A DNA stretch of 64,000 nt from Gracilibacillus sp. YIM 98692 (GTDB lineage: Bacteria > Bacillota > Bacilli > Bacillales > Amphibacillaceae): contig NZ_WIXM01000004.1 in the NCBI RefSeq assembly GCF_010993965.1, positions 124,001 through 188,000 on the forward strand. The letters run 5' to 3'. This document shows positions 1-8,135 of this stretch, piece by piece. Each line of letters starts with the position of its first letter. Position 1 is the stretch's first letter. Made by a program: the position numbers and the translations under genes. The notes beneath the pieces were generated by a model. That model worked only from the letters and a program-made list of their open reading frames with translations, made no database searches and was not told the DNA's origin.

Positions 1-2
1 GT

Positions 3-335
3 TATAAGGAAGTAATTACCCAAATAAAAAAAAGTATCAAATTAAAAGAAAATCACCATCTGCTAATTAGTGAAGAAAATGATATTAAAGTGAAAATAAA
101 GGAAAAGGAGAAAAATGTTTATCAAGAAATAGACTTTGGAGGTAAATATTGTATAAGCGGTATGACCTCTCTTGAAGAAAAAGAGGATGGTAAGTATAAG
201 TCTGGATTTAATTTTTTTGCTTTCTTTTATAAAATTGGAGGAGAAGCTGCAATTTTATTAGAGAATTTAGAAAAAGGAGAGGAAGTACTAATAGGTCCGA
301 TTAAAGAAGTTGAAATTGACTCCTTTGAAAAATAA
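3..335 (+). CDS. C-terminal part of an unknown protein, cut by the window edge
   Basis: The reading frame is open from the first bases of the window to a TAA stop, so this is the last 110 residues of a gene that starts to the left. An internal GTG at position 90 could be mistaken for a start but has no ribosome binding site. The sequence is lysine- and glutamate-rich at first and then has a compact hydrophobic part (FFAFFYKIGG, AAILLENL). No motif is recognised. The stop is followed by an AT-rich inverted repeat that could terminate transcription. Confidence 0.6.
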   Translation, partial: YKEVITQIKKSIKLKENHHLLISEENDIKVKIKEKEKNVYQEIDFGGKYCISGMTSLEEKEDGKYKSGFNFFAFFYKIGGEAAILLENLEKGEEVLIGPIKEVEIDSFEK

Positions 336-895
336 AGTTAGAATTTAAAAATTACTAGACAGGACTATTGTTTTTTTATTTTTAAATTTCTAGGAGGATA
401 TGACAGTTCGAAGGTCTATGATGGCTGGAATTGCTATATGAACAATTAAATGTTTATGATACTTGAGAATATGTTAACAGGAGTATAAAAAGCATTCGAT
501 TCGAATTATTGCGCAGTACAAAGATACTGTTCAGCAATCGAGGCGCGATTGTGGAAGAAAACTTAGATTTTTAAACGAATTTATTGTTATATTTTAAAGT
601 ACAGTGAAGTATCTACATCTCTTTGATGGAGAATATATGGATCCTTCTCGTCAAAAAGTGGAACAGATCTGAAAGAAGTGTCTACTGTAACCTTAGAGTT
701 TGTGGTGGAGTATTCAACTGGAGTTATAAAAAATCACCTTGTTGATGTAAAAATCATTGTTAATGTATATGATGCTGCTGATTTACACCGTATAAACTAA
801 GAAGGGAAGCGGGATACTGTGGGTATCCCCTGCCTTTTTGTTATGTCACTTATAGACTGTAGACAATAATAAGGTGTAATAATACGCTTACTTTT
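336..895. other. Region of gene remnants without an intact gene
   Basis: No convincing complete gene is visible. It holds an AT inverted repeat just after the first stop (about 340-395) and a GGAGG followed by a 13-codon ORF (about 392-440). A 30-nt segment at 530-559 (TTCAGCAATCG...) recurs in similar form at 13437. A 54-codon open frame without a proper start (636-800) ends in residues like VYDAADLHRIN. Together these look like decayed coding DNA. Confidence 0.4.
803..843 (+). terminator. Intrinsic terminator
   Basis: GGGATAC and GTATCCC form a 7-bp stem with a 5-nt loop, extended by AAGG/CCTT-type pairing and followed by a T run. It closes the remnant region ahead of the XRE regulator gene. 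Confidence 0.6.
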
Positions 896-913
896 ATGGA
901 GAATAAAGAAGCA

Positions 914-1126
914 ATGCCATCAATTAAACAAATCTTTGGAAATAATATGAGGAAAAATCGGTTGGAACGAAATTTGTCCCAGGAACAATTAGCTTTTGAA
1001 ACCAATTTACATCGGACATACATAAGCGAAGTGGAAAGAGGAAAACGGAACATTTCAATAGAAAATATAGAGCTGATCGCAAAAGCTTTAGATATTCCTA
1101 TAGCTGAACTTTTTAAATCGCAGTAA
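914..1126 (+). CDS. XRE-family helix-turn-helix regulator
   Basis: A 70-residue single-domain DNA-binding protein of the Cro/C1 (HTH_3) family. The recognition region reads LSQEQLAFETNLHRTYISEVERGKRN, quoted here in parts: the LSQEQLA helix turns into TYISEVERGKR, and the fifth helix ends PIAELF. This size and layout are typical of phage- or plasmid-type repressors and of restriction-modification controller proteins. An in-frame ATG lies at 896 but has no Shine-Dalgarno. The ATG at 914 is preceded by GGAG at longer than ideal spacing, so the start is uncertain. It precedes an AT-rich regulatory stretch that contains a copy of a 19-bp element also present in the 16.35-kb promoter, making it a candidate regulator of that element (inference). 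Confidence 0.8.
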   Translation: MPSIKQIFGNNMRKNRLERNLSQEQLAFETNLHRTYISEVERGKRNISIENIELIAKALDIPIAELFKSQ

Positions 1127-1214
1127 ATTATGGAAATGGAAGGTTGCATCATTTAGATTCGTTGTTCTATGATATAATATAAACGGATTTTTTATTTTTT
1201 TATTTTTTTGTTTT

Positions 1215-1233
1215 TTATTGCGGAATTCTACAA
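1215..1233 (-). repeat. 19-bp element identical (inverted) to the ardC promoter -35/spacer
   Basis: Read on the minus strand this is TTGTAGAATTCCGCAATAA, exactly the sequence at 16345-16363 where it forms the -35 hexamer and spacer of a strong promoter. Here no -10 follows at the right distance. It lies between the XRE regulator gene and the next gene, so it may be an operator or a relic of a shared promoter. Confidence 0.5.
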
Positions 1234-1328
1234 TTTGAAAATAAATAAATACATATACTATTAATATAATAAATACCGTTTTATTCGATATAATATAAGA
1301 AATGATTTAGTATAAGGGGTTTTTTAGT

Positions 1329-1697
1329 ATGCCGGTGTTAGAGGATGTAATGCACATGAATCCATCAACAAATGATGAAATGAAAAATAGCAGTTATATT
1401 TATCGGAAATCTTTCTTCCTAAAAAATGAACATACTATTGTTGAGACGGCCTCTCTATCGGTCGAGACGATAGAAGTTTTAGATGATGTGGTTGATCGAA
1501 CTTTAGATATGGGCGCTTCTGATATCCGGGAACATCCAATAGGTACGTTAACGGTAGAAGTACAAGAAAGAGTAAAAAGATTAGAAGAATATGAGGAAAT
1601 ATATGTAATGCCGAAAGCAATTTATAAAAAATTAGTAGAAGAGTATTCTCATAACTTATTTGATATTCCAACCGAATATATGATTTTACTAAATTGA
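1329..1697 (+). CDS. Unknown 122-residue protein
   Basis: The ATG is preceded by AAGGGG at 10 nt and by repeated GATATAATATAA-like sequence that offers several -10 elements. The protein is soluble and acidic. Its centre (TVEVQERVKRLEEYEEIY) is probably a helix, and the C-terminus is YMILLN. No family is recognised. It stands alone: the next promoter and attenuated leader begin within a few bases of its stop. Confidence 0.6.
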   Translation: MPVLEDVMHMNPSTNDEMKNSSYIYRKSFFLKNEHTIVETASLSVETIEVLDDVVDRTLDMGASDIREHPIGTLTVEVQERVKRLEEYEEIYVMPKAIYKKLVEEYSHNLFDIPTEYMILLN

Positions 1698-1727
1698 TTG
1701 AAGTTTGACTGTAGGGTTTGCTATACT
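1698..1727 (+). promoter_or_regulatory. Sigma-A-type promoter of leader L1
   Basis: TTGAAG, an 18-nt spacer and TATACT preceded by TGC (extended -10). The -10 ends 32 nt before the conserved leader box, the same distance as in the promoters at 8.6 and 16.35 kb. Confidence 0.6.
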
Positions 1728-1759
1728 AAACGTGTATTCTTTTACTTTTATTTTAGTTA

Positions 1760-1866
1760 GCAACCTTTTATGGTTAGCGGGTGAATAACAAATAATAAAG
1801 CCTTTGGGCTTGGTTTTATGCACCATTTGTGTATGAAAAACCTTGTCCAAAGGCTTTTTTTGTTTT
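1760..1866 (+). ncRNA. Leader L1: conserved AACC/GGTT hairpin, AGCGGG box and terminator
   Basis: The box reads GCAACC, TTTTAT, GGTTAGCGGG. About 14 nt later a long terminator starts with AAAGCCTTTGG and ends CCAAAGGCTTTTTTT. Its inner arm (GGTTTTATGCAC / GTGTATGAAAAACC) also pairs. The same architecture occurs at 8.19, 8.66 and 16.41 kb with different terminator sequence, which indicates selection on the layout. It sits between a promoter and an unknown operon, so transcription of that operon should depend on read-through. Confidence 0.65.
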
Positions 1867-1931
1867 TGGAAAAAGGTGCTGCACAAAGAGAGGTAAAAGA
1901 GTGCAAAATCAACAAACGAAAGGGTGGTAAG

Positions 1932-2477
1932 ATGTACAAACACGAATTTCAATTTACTGTGTTTGTCAATCACAAGGAGAGTCTCATCGAAAGGGGATTA
2001 AAAGGGTTACGCTTTCGTAAAAAAGGGGATTCCTTTACATTAGATATGGATTGTACATATTTTCATGTTGTCCCTTTTCAACATCAACCTCGGTCTTCTT
2101 TAAACGGCTATAGATGTTATTGTAATGGTTCCATCGAAGGGGCAACTTATTTATTAGATACGTCCTTTGGTTGGACCGATCCAGAGGTAACAGGTATTTT
2201 ATGTACGATCAAAGATGATGATAAGACACAAGAGGATTGGATCCATCATTTACAAAATCATGTGCATTGTCATATGGTCGATGCGAGAGGATTGTTCCGT
2301 TATAAAAAAACAATGGTGTCAATTGTTCCGGAGGGAATTTGCTTACATCTACATGCTCCGAAAGGAAAAAAACTAGACACGTTAAAGAGTTTACAAGAGA
2401 TCGATTCAATGCGAGAAAACATTTCGCCATTGAAATACGATCTCTTTTCTTTTTTAGAAGAGGAGGATGCAGTGTGA
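1932..2477 (+). CDS. Unknown 181-residue protein, first gene after leader L1
   Basis: The frame stays open upstream through the terminator, but the first start with a ribosome binding site (AAAGGGTGG) is the ATG at 1932, just after the leader. The protein has many aromatic, histidine and cysteine residues (CTYFHVVPF, CYCNGS, HVHCH), which could bind metal; this is inference. The C-terminal part contains KGKKLDTLKSL and ends with acidic residues. No domain is recognised. Its stop overlaps the GTG start of the next gene (GTGA), so the two were translationally coupled before the IS21 element entered. Confidence 0.7.
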   Translation: MYKHEFQFTVFVNHKESLIERGLKGLRFRKKGDSFTLDMDCTYFHVVPFQHQPRSSLNGYRCYCNGSIEGATYLLDTSFGWTDPEVTGILCTIKDDDKTQEDWIHHLQNHVHCHMVDARGLFRYKKTMVSIVPEGICLHLHAPKGKKLDTLKSLQEIDSMRENISPLKYDLFSFLEEEDAV

Positions 2478-2536
2478 CACAGTTTTTTACGAATCAAGGT
2501 AAATATGAGGTTCAAATAGGTGGTGTAACCGTCAAG
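2474..2536 (+). pseudogene. 5' fragment of an unknown gene split by the IS21 element
   Basis: A GTG start with AGAGGAGG upstream opens a frame of 21 codons (starting with TQFFTNQG) that stops at a TAG in the insertion sequence terminus. The rest of the gene continues beyond the element, where residues such as LAVTGGLYFNG appear in frame. The fragment alone is unlikely to be functional. Confidence 0.65.
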
Positions 2537-2583
2537 TAGAATTAAACAATTTTCCACAAATAATGTCCAACAGTTTTCCCCAA

Positions 2584-3357
2584 TTAAGACTCAACACCTG
2601 AATCTGGAAATAGTACTTGTCTATATTTCATTCTTATACTGTCTTGATTCTCATCAAATGTGATGATTTCACTTCTATGGAGGAGGCGATCTAAGATCGC
2701 CGTTGTTAATGTTGTATCTCCAAGAAACTTTCCCCATTCACTTGGTCCTTTGTTGGAAGTCAAGATAAACGCGGTTTTATCATACATCTCATAAATAAAC
2801 TGAAAGAATAGCTGGGCATCCTGTGTTTCGTAAGCCATATACATGACATCATCAATTATGATTAAATCGGAAGTAGTAATTCGTTTATGTCTTGTTCTTG
2901 ATTTACTAATATATTCTTTTGTTTTTAATACATAAAGTAAACGTTCCATTGATACAAAAGATACTTGATAGCCTTGTTCAACTGCATGTATGCCTAATCC
3001 AGTAGATAGGTGAGTTTTGCCCACCCCAGGTGGGCCCATCATAATTAATGTGAAGTTTTCTTCTACCCAGGATAGTTCTTTTAACACATTTAATTGCTTT
3101 TCTCCAATCGCTGATTGTTCTTCTAAGTGAAATTGATCTAGTGTTAATTGCTGCGGAAACTCTGCCCATTTCATCAACTTAGCGCAGTTCTTCTGTTCAC
3201 GACAAGTCAATTCATATCCTAGTACATGATCAATAAACTCATGGTATGTCCACCCTTTCGACTCTGCCTCTCTAAGCATACTTGGTAGTTCTTTAGCGGT
3301 TTCTGCTAATCTTAACGTTTTGCACTTATCTTGGAGTACTTTGTAGAATTCGGTCAT
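2584..3357 (-). CDS. istB: IS21 transposition ATPase IstB
   Basis: A 257-residue AAA+ ATPase that regulates target choice by the IstA transposase in IS21 elements (known for the family). Walker A GPPGVGKT is at residues 108-115 and Walker B LIIIDD at about 165-170, with a sensor-like ILTSNKG further on. Length is normal for IstB. The start overlaps the end of istA by 4 nt (ATGA), the usual coupled arrangement. Confidence 0.93.
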   Translation of the reverse strand: MTEFYKVLQDKCKTLRLAETAKELPSMLREAESKGWTYHEFIDHVLGYELTCREQKNCAKLMKWAEFPQQLTLDQFHLEEQSAIGEKQLNVLKELSWVEENFTLIMMGPPGVGKTHLSTGLGIHAVEQGYQVSFVSMERLLYVLKTKEYISKSRTRHKRITTSDLIIIDDVMYMAYETQDAQLFFQFIYEMYDKTAFILTSNKGPSEWGKFLGDTTLTTAILDRLLHRSEIITFDENQDSIRMKYRQVLFPDSGVES

Positions 3358-4934
3358 TTCACACTACCTCCTTGAAGTACTTTGAGGTAGATATCTTGAT
3401 TACGTTCAGGTGCTGTTATGTCTTTATACTTCTCATTAATCACTTCTTTCTGTGGTAGTTGTTTGTTCCTTCGTATCTCCAATGAGATTGCAATATCTCT
3501 TAAATCATTAGCACTTGTTAAACCAAGTCTCTTCATTTCCTTAACGGCATCATTTACATACCCTGGATACTTGTCGATGGTTTTTATTACAACCTTGTAT
3601 TGATCAATAACATGCCGAGGATAATGCTCAAGTAGAATCTTAATGAGCCACTCTGAATCTTCTGAGTTAGCTAATAGATTCACTATCTCTTGAGCTAGTG
3701 CGTCTTTTCTTGTTTGGGTTCGTTTTCGATGGTCAGGATCCGTTATAACCGATCCTTTGTCTTTTGATAATTTGTGCTTTGCAATTGGCTTACTATTTGG
3801 ATGAAGAAAAATACTCAAAAATTCATCGGTTACAGATACATAAGCGATATTTTCTTTACCATTTTGAAATGTTCCAAGCGGAACACTATAACGATTCCCT
3901 TCAAAGCGAATTACATTGTCTTTATGAATCTTTCTTGTTATATTTAAAGAGGATACATTTTCAAAAATGTAGTTTGTATTGATCTTTTGAAGGTGCTGCT
4001 TTTCCAGGGCGTGCACCTCGAAAGGTCTTTTCTTTGTATTATGATGGATTTTATAGTTTCCCGTTCTTTTGAGCCAGTTCATACATGAATTCTGCCATGA
4101 CTCTAAAGTTTCAAAAATACGATGTATTGCAAAATTATTTTTAACATACTTTACAACCTGTTCTATTTTCCCTTTTGACTCAGGATCACTTTTCCTGCAT
4201 AAATAAATTTTGAAACCTCTGGTTTCATGATATTTCGTAAACGATTCTGTCAATATTAAGTCTCCAGAATTTTCACTGACTGCTAATAGCCGGTCTTGAT
4301 CATAAACAATTTCTTCAGTCATCCCCCCAAAATACCGAAAGGCATTTTCCTGCATTCTTATCAGGTCATCTGTACGTAGAGGTCTATCTATCCACTCTAC
4401 ATATTTGTATCTTGAATGAGATAAGACAAATCCAGCTAAATATAATTTCTTTTTTTGGCCTGATTTCGTAAATATGTATATCTCTCCAAAATCTACTTGC
4501 ATTTGTTTTCCCATGGGAAGCTCGTTTACAGTACCATAGATTCGCCCCGTGGTTTCTTTAGGAATTTGGTATTTATCTCTTAAGTCATTTACATAGTTTC
4601 TTACTGTGTTCTCAGCTACTGATTTAATCATTAACCTTTCTTGGAGCCAGTCATGTATTTGAGCACTTGTCATGTCTGGATGTTCCTTTAACCAGCTCAG
4701 TATATGATCCTGGTAAGGGTCAAGCTTTTTTGTTCGGTTCTGTAACGAGTGAATAAACTTGTTAAAATCTTCTGGTGTCATATTCAAATATTCAATGACT
4801 CTATTTCTTGAAATCTTCAATTTCCTTGCAATTTTGATGTTTGAAAAACCTTTTCTTTTTAACCGATGTATTTCTTGATAAACCATCCACTTTTCCACTC
4901 CTCGTATCCTCCCTTTCGATACACGATGATTCAA
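3354..4934 (-). CDS. istA: IS21 transposase IstA
   Basis: A 526-residue DDE transposase. An N-terminal helix-turn-helix (KGFSNIKIARKLKISRNRVI, about residues 28-47) precedes an integrase-type core: VDFGE (D148), YDQD (about 211-214) and ESKGKIE (252-258). A C-terminal DNA-binding part resembling Mu/IS21 transposases follows. Full length with no disruptions, so the element may still be active. Transcription runs against the host genes on both sides. Confidence 0.93.
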   Translation of the reverse strand: MNHRVSKGRIRGVEKWMVYQEIHRLKRKGFSNIKIARKLKISRNRVIEYLNMTPEDFNKFIHSLQNRTKKLDPYQDHILSWLKEHPDMTSAQIHDWLQERLMIKSVAENTVRNYVNDLRDKYQIPKETTGRIYGTVNELPMGKQMQVDFGEIYIFTKSGQKKKLYLAGFVLSHSRYKYVEWIDRPLRTDDLIRMQENAFRYFGGMTEEIVYDQDRLLAVSENSGDLILTESFTKYHETRGFKIYLCRKSDPESKGKIEQVVKYVKNNFAIHRIFETLESWQNSCMNWLKRTGNYKIHHNTKKRPFEVHALEKQHLQKINTNYIFENVSSLNITRKIHKDNVIRFEGNRYSVPLGTFQNGKENIAYVSVTDEFLSIFLHPNSKPIAKHKLSKDKGSVITDPDHRKRTQTRKDALAQEIVNLLANSEDSEWLIKILLEHYPRHVIDQYKVVIKTIDKYPGYVNDAVKEMKRLGLTSANDLRDIAISLEIRRNKQLPQKEVINEKYKDITAPERNQDIYLKVLQGGSVK

Positions 4935-5023
4935 GTATATCGAAAGTGGATTTAAATAAGTAAACTGTTTAGTCTTATTTGTAGAAAACTGTTTACTTTT
5001 AATTGTGGAAAACTGTTGAGTCT

Positions 5024-5398
5024 AGTTTAGCAGTTACAGGTGGTTTGTATTTCAATGGCCATTGTATAGCTGAGGGATCTGTATATGTTCAAACGCTATT
5101 GCTTGGATTAACTGGTCATGTTGTCATAGCTGCTAACCATGAAAAAAATGTAGAGATAAAAACAGGTGTGGTAAAAGCGGTATTGCAGGAACATGAAGTA
5201 TATCGAGGAGAAAAGACACCTTTTAAAGAGTTATACCAGGTTCAATGGTTGGATGATGAATATGTCATTCCTGCTGTACATGAAGAACATGCTCACGTCC
5301 TAGCTAAGGTGTTATTTGGTGACCAGCCTTATCATGTTTCGAGATACTGTGATCATAATAAAACCTCTAATCAAAAGGTGACCGCTTATGTTGGATAA
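5024..5398 (+). pseudogene. 3' fragment of the gene split by IS21
   Basis: 124 residues continuing the 21-codon fragment on the other side of the insertion sequence. The frame is open into the IS end, where a TTG at 5003 could start a chimeric protein using IS sequence, but there is no good ribosome binding site. The sequence contains a glycine-rich first part (VTGGLYFNG, LLLGLTGHVVIAA) and a histidine-rich end (HEEHAHV, SRYCDHN). No family is recognised. Its end overlaps the next small gene, which supports an operon that was interrupted. Confidence 0.6.
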
Positions 5399-5534
5399 GA
5401 AAGTATCGAAGGCATATCGTAAGGTTAAAACGGCTGAGAATGAATATAAAGCATTTCAGTTAATAAATCGTATGTCTCCAACATTGGCGAAGAAAGTATT
5501 AATAAAGTATGTCATGCAAGAGAAAAAAGTATAA
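5388..5534 (+). CDS. Small basic protein, 48 residues
   Basis: The ATG lies inside the 3' end of the preceding (split) gene with an 11-nt overlap and AAAAGGTGACC upstream. The product is short, lysine-rich and probably helical (KAYRKVKTAENEYKAFQLI, then SPTLAKKVLIKY). No known family. The tight overlap with its neighbour and the following ribosome binding site make it a likely real operon gene. Confidence 0.5.
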   Translation: MLDKKVSKAYRKVKTAENEYKAFQLINRMSPTLAKKVLIKYVMQEKKV

Positions 5535-5558
5535 AAATATATGAGAGGAATGGAAATA

Positions 5559-6362
5559 ATGAAAACTGCAGCAGAGTTATTCGAACAATATATGGAGGAT
5601 GGTCAGTATCCACGTAAGAAATTCTTGGAGAAACAAAAAGAGGCCGTTCATACTCAAATGAAAAATTGTCTGAAGGATAGTGAAGCGAAACGCATTGCTT
5701 TTGATAAGCAAGGCATGGTGGCAAAGTTTATTAATAAAGGGATTTATCATACACATACACAAGCGTTAAATGAGTATTTATATCAAAAAGGATTGTTACC
5801 TTATATTGTGGAGATTGACAGTAAGAAAGTGAAAAACAATCCTTATTGGGCAGAGGAATTAGAAGACTTCCAACACGAGACATCCTATTTCGTTGCACCG
5901 TATTTTAATAAAAAGGGAAGGGCCTTAATTAATAAGAAAAAAACAGATACTTTTGAAGATGTTGCTGCGAAAGATTTGTTGCTTAAATATTCTCAAACTA
6001 ATGAGGAATTAGAGCGCGTGTTGCATTCTTATGAAATCTTTAAAGAGAAATTAATGAAATGCGCGGAATTAAGAAAAAAAGAAAAGGTCACACATCAATA
6101 TGGATCGCTTAAATTAAGAGCACATGATCCAACCTTTGATAATCATGCTATTTTACATGAGTTGGGAGAAGAAGTTCTAATAGAATATGGTAAACCAAAC
6201 AACAAGAGGATTCAAAAAGTAATGGAGAAAGGATTGTTAACAAAGGCTGAGCTGAATCAATTTAAAACTTTAATGGATCATCGCCTAGACTTTGTCATCA
6301 TGACATTAGAAGCTGAAGCACGAATGTTTGATCACTTGAATGACAGAGCTGGGGAAACTTAA
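5559..6362 (+). CDS. Unknown 267-residue soluble protein
   Basis: Three in-frame ATGs lie close together (5541, 5550, 5559). GAGAGGA is correctly spaced only for the third, so that start is chosen. The protein is highly charged and helical, without signal peptide or membrane segment, and no domain is recognised. It ends at a poly-A stretch followed by a terminator, closing the operon that began after leader L1. Confidence 0.65.
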   Translation: MKTAAELFEQYMEDGQYPRKKFLEKQKEAVHTQMKNCLKDSEAKRIAFDKQGMVAKFINKGIYHTHTQALNEYLYQKGLLPYIVEIDSKKVKNNPYWAEELEDFQHETSYFVAPYFNKKGRALINKKKTDTFEDVAAKDLLLKYSQTNEELERVLHSYEIFKEKLMKCAELRKKEKVTHQYGSLKLRAHDPTFDNHAILHELGEEVLIEYGKPNNKRIQKVMEKGLLTKAELNQFKTLMDHRLDFVIMTLEAEARMFDHLNDRAGET

Positions 6363-6381
6363 AAAAAAAGCCTAAAGAGTC

Positions 6382-6420
6382 AAAGATGGCCAAAGAATTA
6401 TTGGCCATCTTTTATTGTTT
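6382..6420 (+). terminator. Intrinsic terminator
   Basis: GATGGCC and GGCCATC form a 7-bp stem around an 11-nt loop, followed by TTTTATTGTTTTT. It ends the transcription unit containing the 267-residue protein. Confidence 0.75.
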
Positions 6421-6466
6421 TTACCTTAGGAATACAATAGACTGAAATGGGAGGAGAACACATATT

Positions 6467-7654
6467 ATGAAAGAGAATAAAAATTATCATAGTAGACTAT
6501 TAGGCTTGAGTAGAATATTTGATGATGTCATAGAGGAGATAAAAGATAGTTATCGTGATGAAAAGTATTCTAATTGGCTTGTGTATTTATTATGCAGTCC
6601 TTTACTCGAAATTGGTAAAGTTAATAAAAGAAGAAAAGGAATTGAAAAGTTTTTTAATCTTTCCCTAGTACAAGCAGTTTTCCCTATGATTACGGGAACA
6701 TCAGGTGTAGTACTTGCTTACTTTCAAAATATAAACCCGTGGATGTTGTTGGGGTTAGGTTTTTTGTTAGGATACTTTTTTATGTTACCGATCTATTATA
6801 GTCAAATGCTTACATTTAAAAGTGGTCATTTTCATGCAGGTGCATATCGTAAGTTCAGAAGACAAGAATATAACCTTTTTAGATCTGCATTCTTAGATGA
6901 CAAAAGAGATTTTTTCTTCAAAGGTTTATATGATTATGTTGGCGAAATGGCATCCCACAATAGCGATGCTCTACAGATATATGGAATGATTGAAGATAAG
7001 TTGGATCGGCATCTAGAAAGGGAGAAGAAACAACTACAAACAAAAGTGTCTGTATTAAAAGATCGATTAAAAAGAAAAGATAAGGATCACCATAAAGCCA
7101 CAGAGAAGTATGAGAACTTTATAGACAGTTTACTTAATAGAAGACAAGACTTGATAGAAGGTCTTGAATTCATTATTAGTTTGATAAAGGATATCAACAT
7201 TATTCTATATCGTATGCGGAATGGTGTGTTTTCTACAAAAGATCTGAATATATTAAGCGGTTTTACCATTTTTCAGCTTGAAAATAAAAAATTAGTGAAA
7301 ATAGAGGATGTAGGTACAACAGGTTCTACCCCAACCGTATTATCACTAAATTCAAAAAGAAATTGGGGAGCTATTGAAGTGGTAAAGAAAAATCTAGATA
7401 ATCCGGTTGTTAACACACCTTATCTTAACCATACGGTCATTTCTTATAAAATGAAAATGGGCATTGATAGTGGTGGTACTTGGGTATATAATTTTCATTT
7501 CGATTCAGATGATAAGAAGGCCATGCATTTACTGGAAAAAGATGATATAATGGATTCAAGGGAAGTTTATCGTTTAATCCATGCTCTTTGTTTGTTATCA
7601 CAAGGAGAGTTTCAATTTACCAGTAAAAAGGAGGCTCTACGAAATGACCAATAA
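6467..7654 (+). CDS. Membrane protein with two transmembrane helices and a coiled coil
   Basis: 395 residues, ATG preceded by GGGAGGAG. Two membrane segments lie close together at about residues 70-110 (AVFPMITGTSGVVLAYF; MLLGLGFLLGYFFMLPIYY). They are followed by a long charged helical region (about 180-230, HLEREKKQLQTKVSVLKDRL) and a folded C-terminal domain of about 150 residues. Both termini are predicted to be cytoplasmic. No family is recognised. In conjugative plasmids such proteins can belong to the transfer machinery, but nothing here proves that. Its end overlaps the next small gene. Confidence 0.7.
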   Translation: MKENKNYHSRLLGLSRIFDDVIEEIKDSYRDEKYSNWLVYLLCSPLLEIGKVNKRRKGIEKFFNLSLVQAVFPMITGTSGVVLAYFQNINPWMLLGLGFLLGYFFMLPIYYSQMLTFKSGHFHAGAYRKFRRQEYNLFRSAFLDDKRDFFFKGLYDYVGEMASHNSDALQIYGMIEDKLDRHLEREKKQLQTKVSVLKDRLKRKDKDHHKATEKYENFIDSLLNRRQDLIEGLEFIISLIKDINIILYRMRNGVFSTKDLNILSGFTIFQLENKKLVKIEDVGTTGSTPTVLSLNSKRNWGAIEVVKKNLDNPVVNTPYLNHTVISYKMKMGIDSGGTWVYNFHFDSDDKKAMHLLEKDDIMDSREVYRLIHALCLLSQGEFQFTSKKEALRNDQ

Positions 7655-7814
7655 AAATACATTCAAAGTATTAGAGTTTAAATCACAAAAAGAAATCAAT
7701 GATGAAAACACAAGAAAGATCGAAAAAGAAAGACAGGCGTTACGTCGAGAAGTAGAGTCGATATGGAATCGAGGAAACAATAATCATCGGACTCGCAATA
7801 AAAGTTTAATTTAA
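7644..7814 (+). CDS. Small helical protein, 56 residues
   Basis: A longer frame exists, but AAAAGGAGG sits ideally before the ATG at 7644, inside the last codons of the preceding membrane protein gene, so the two are coupled. The product starts MTNKNTFKVLEF and has a charged helix (ENTRKIEKERQALRREVESI). Its layout (short beta-like start with K-V/I-L-x-F, then a charged helix) resembles the 49-residue minus-strand protein just downstream. Function unknown. Confidence 0.65.
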   Translation: MTNKNTFKVLEFKSQKEINDENTRKIEKERQALRREVESIWNRGNNNHRTRNKSLI

Positions 7815-7829
7815 GAACTATATAAATGT

Positions 7830-7868
7830 AAGGACATCCAAATGAAAATCAAGGGTGTCCTTTTTTAT
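7830..7868 (+). terminator. Intrinsic terminator
   Basis: GGACATCC pairs with GGGTGTCC, followed by six T. It lies between two convergent small genes. Confidence 0.75.
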
Positions 7869-7869
7869 G

Positions 7870-8019
7870 TTAGTATCTTTTAAAAAGGATATCTCTTACT
7901 TCTTTTTTTATGTCTTCATATTCTTTACGAATGTTTTCTTCTCGTCTCTGTAACCTTTCTTTTCTTCCCCCTAATTTAAGAGGGATAGGCTTTGTAGAAA
8001 AAGGTAAGATTTTTCCCAT
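7870..8019 (-). CDS. Small basic protein, 49 residues, minus strand
   Basis: An ATG on the minus strand is preceded by AAAGGAGAGG at good spacing. The product begins MGKILPFSTKPIPLKLGG and continues with a strongly charged helix (KERLQRREENIRKEYEDIKK). Its general layout resembles the 56-residue protein encoded convergently next to it, suggesting distant duplication; similarity is weak. No known family. Confidence 0.55.
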   Translation of the reverse strand: MGKILPFSTKPIPLKLGGRKERLQRREENIRKEYEDIKKEVRDILFKRY

Positions 8020-8135
8020 AAATAATAACCTCTCCTTTGTATTTTACGCCTGAAAGTCATATTCACTATTATGTTATTTTTATGGATAATAAATGTTCTT
8101 TTTAATATTCCCGCTCTATTTTATTTTAGTCTTTC

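Larger units (their letters stand above)
2537..5024. mobile_element. IS21-family insertion sequence
   Basis: A complete two-gene element (istA, istB) on the minus strand. Its ends carry imperfect inverted repeats: ACAATTTTCCACAA on the left matches the complement of TTGTGGAAAACTGTTGAG on the right. Further internal copies of AACAGTTTTCC-like sequence lie near both ends, as expected for the multiple terminal repeats of this family. The left flank (GTCAAG) and right flank (GTTTAG) do not form a clean target duplication, so the exact ends are uncertain by a few bases. It separates the two parts of one gene. Confidence 0.85.

Noticed and set aside
850-1152. 100-codon minus-strand frame over the XRE gene
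   Set aside because: Shadow of the XRE regulator, which has clear HTH motifs on the plus strand.
1760-1785. Leader box as a c-di-GMP (GEMM) or other common riboswitch because of GGTTAGCGGG
   Set aside because: The conserved box is only about 25 nt with a single short hairpin. The rest of the GEMM core is absent, so a known large aptamer is not supported.
1818-1931. Long N-terminal extension of the 181-residue protein through the terminator
   Set aside because: The codons come from the terminator hairpin of leader L1, and a ribosome binding site exists only before the ATG at 1932. The same applies to the extensions at 8736-8804 and 26697-26747.
2531-5030. Target-site duplication of the IS21 element
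   Set aside because: GTCAAG on the left and GTTTAG on the right are only partly alike, and simple removal of the element does not restore the frame cleanly, so no duplication is claimed.
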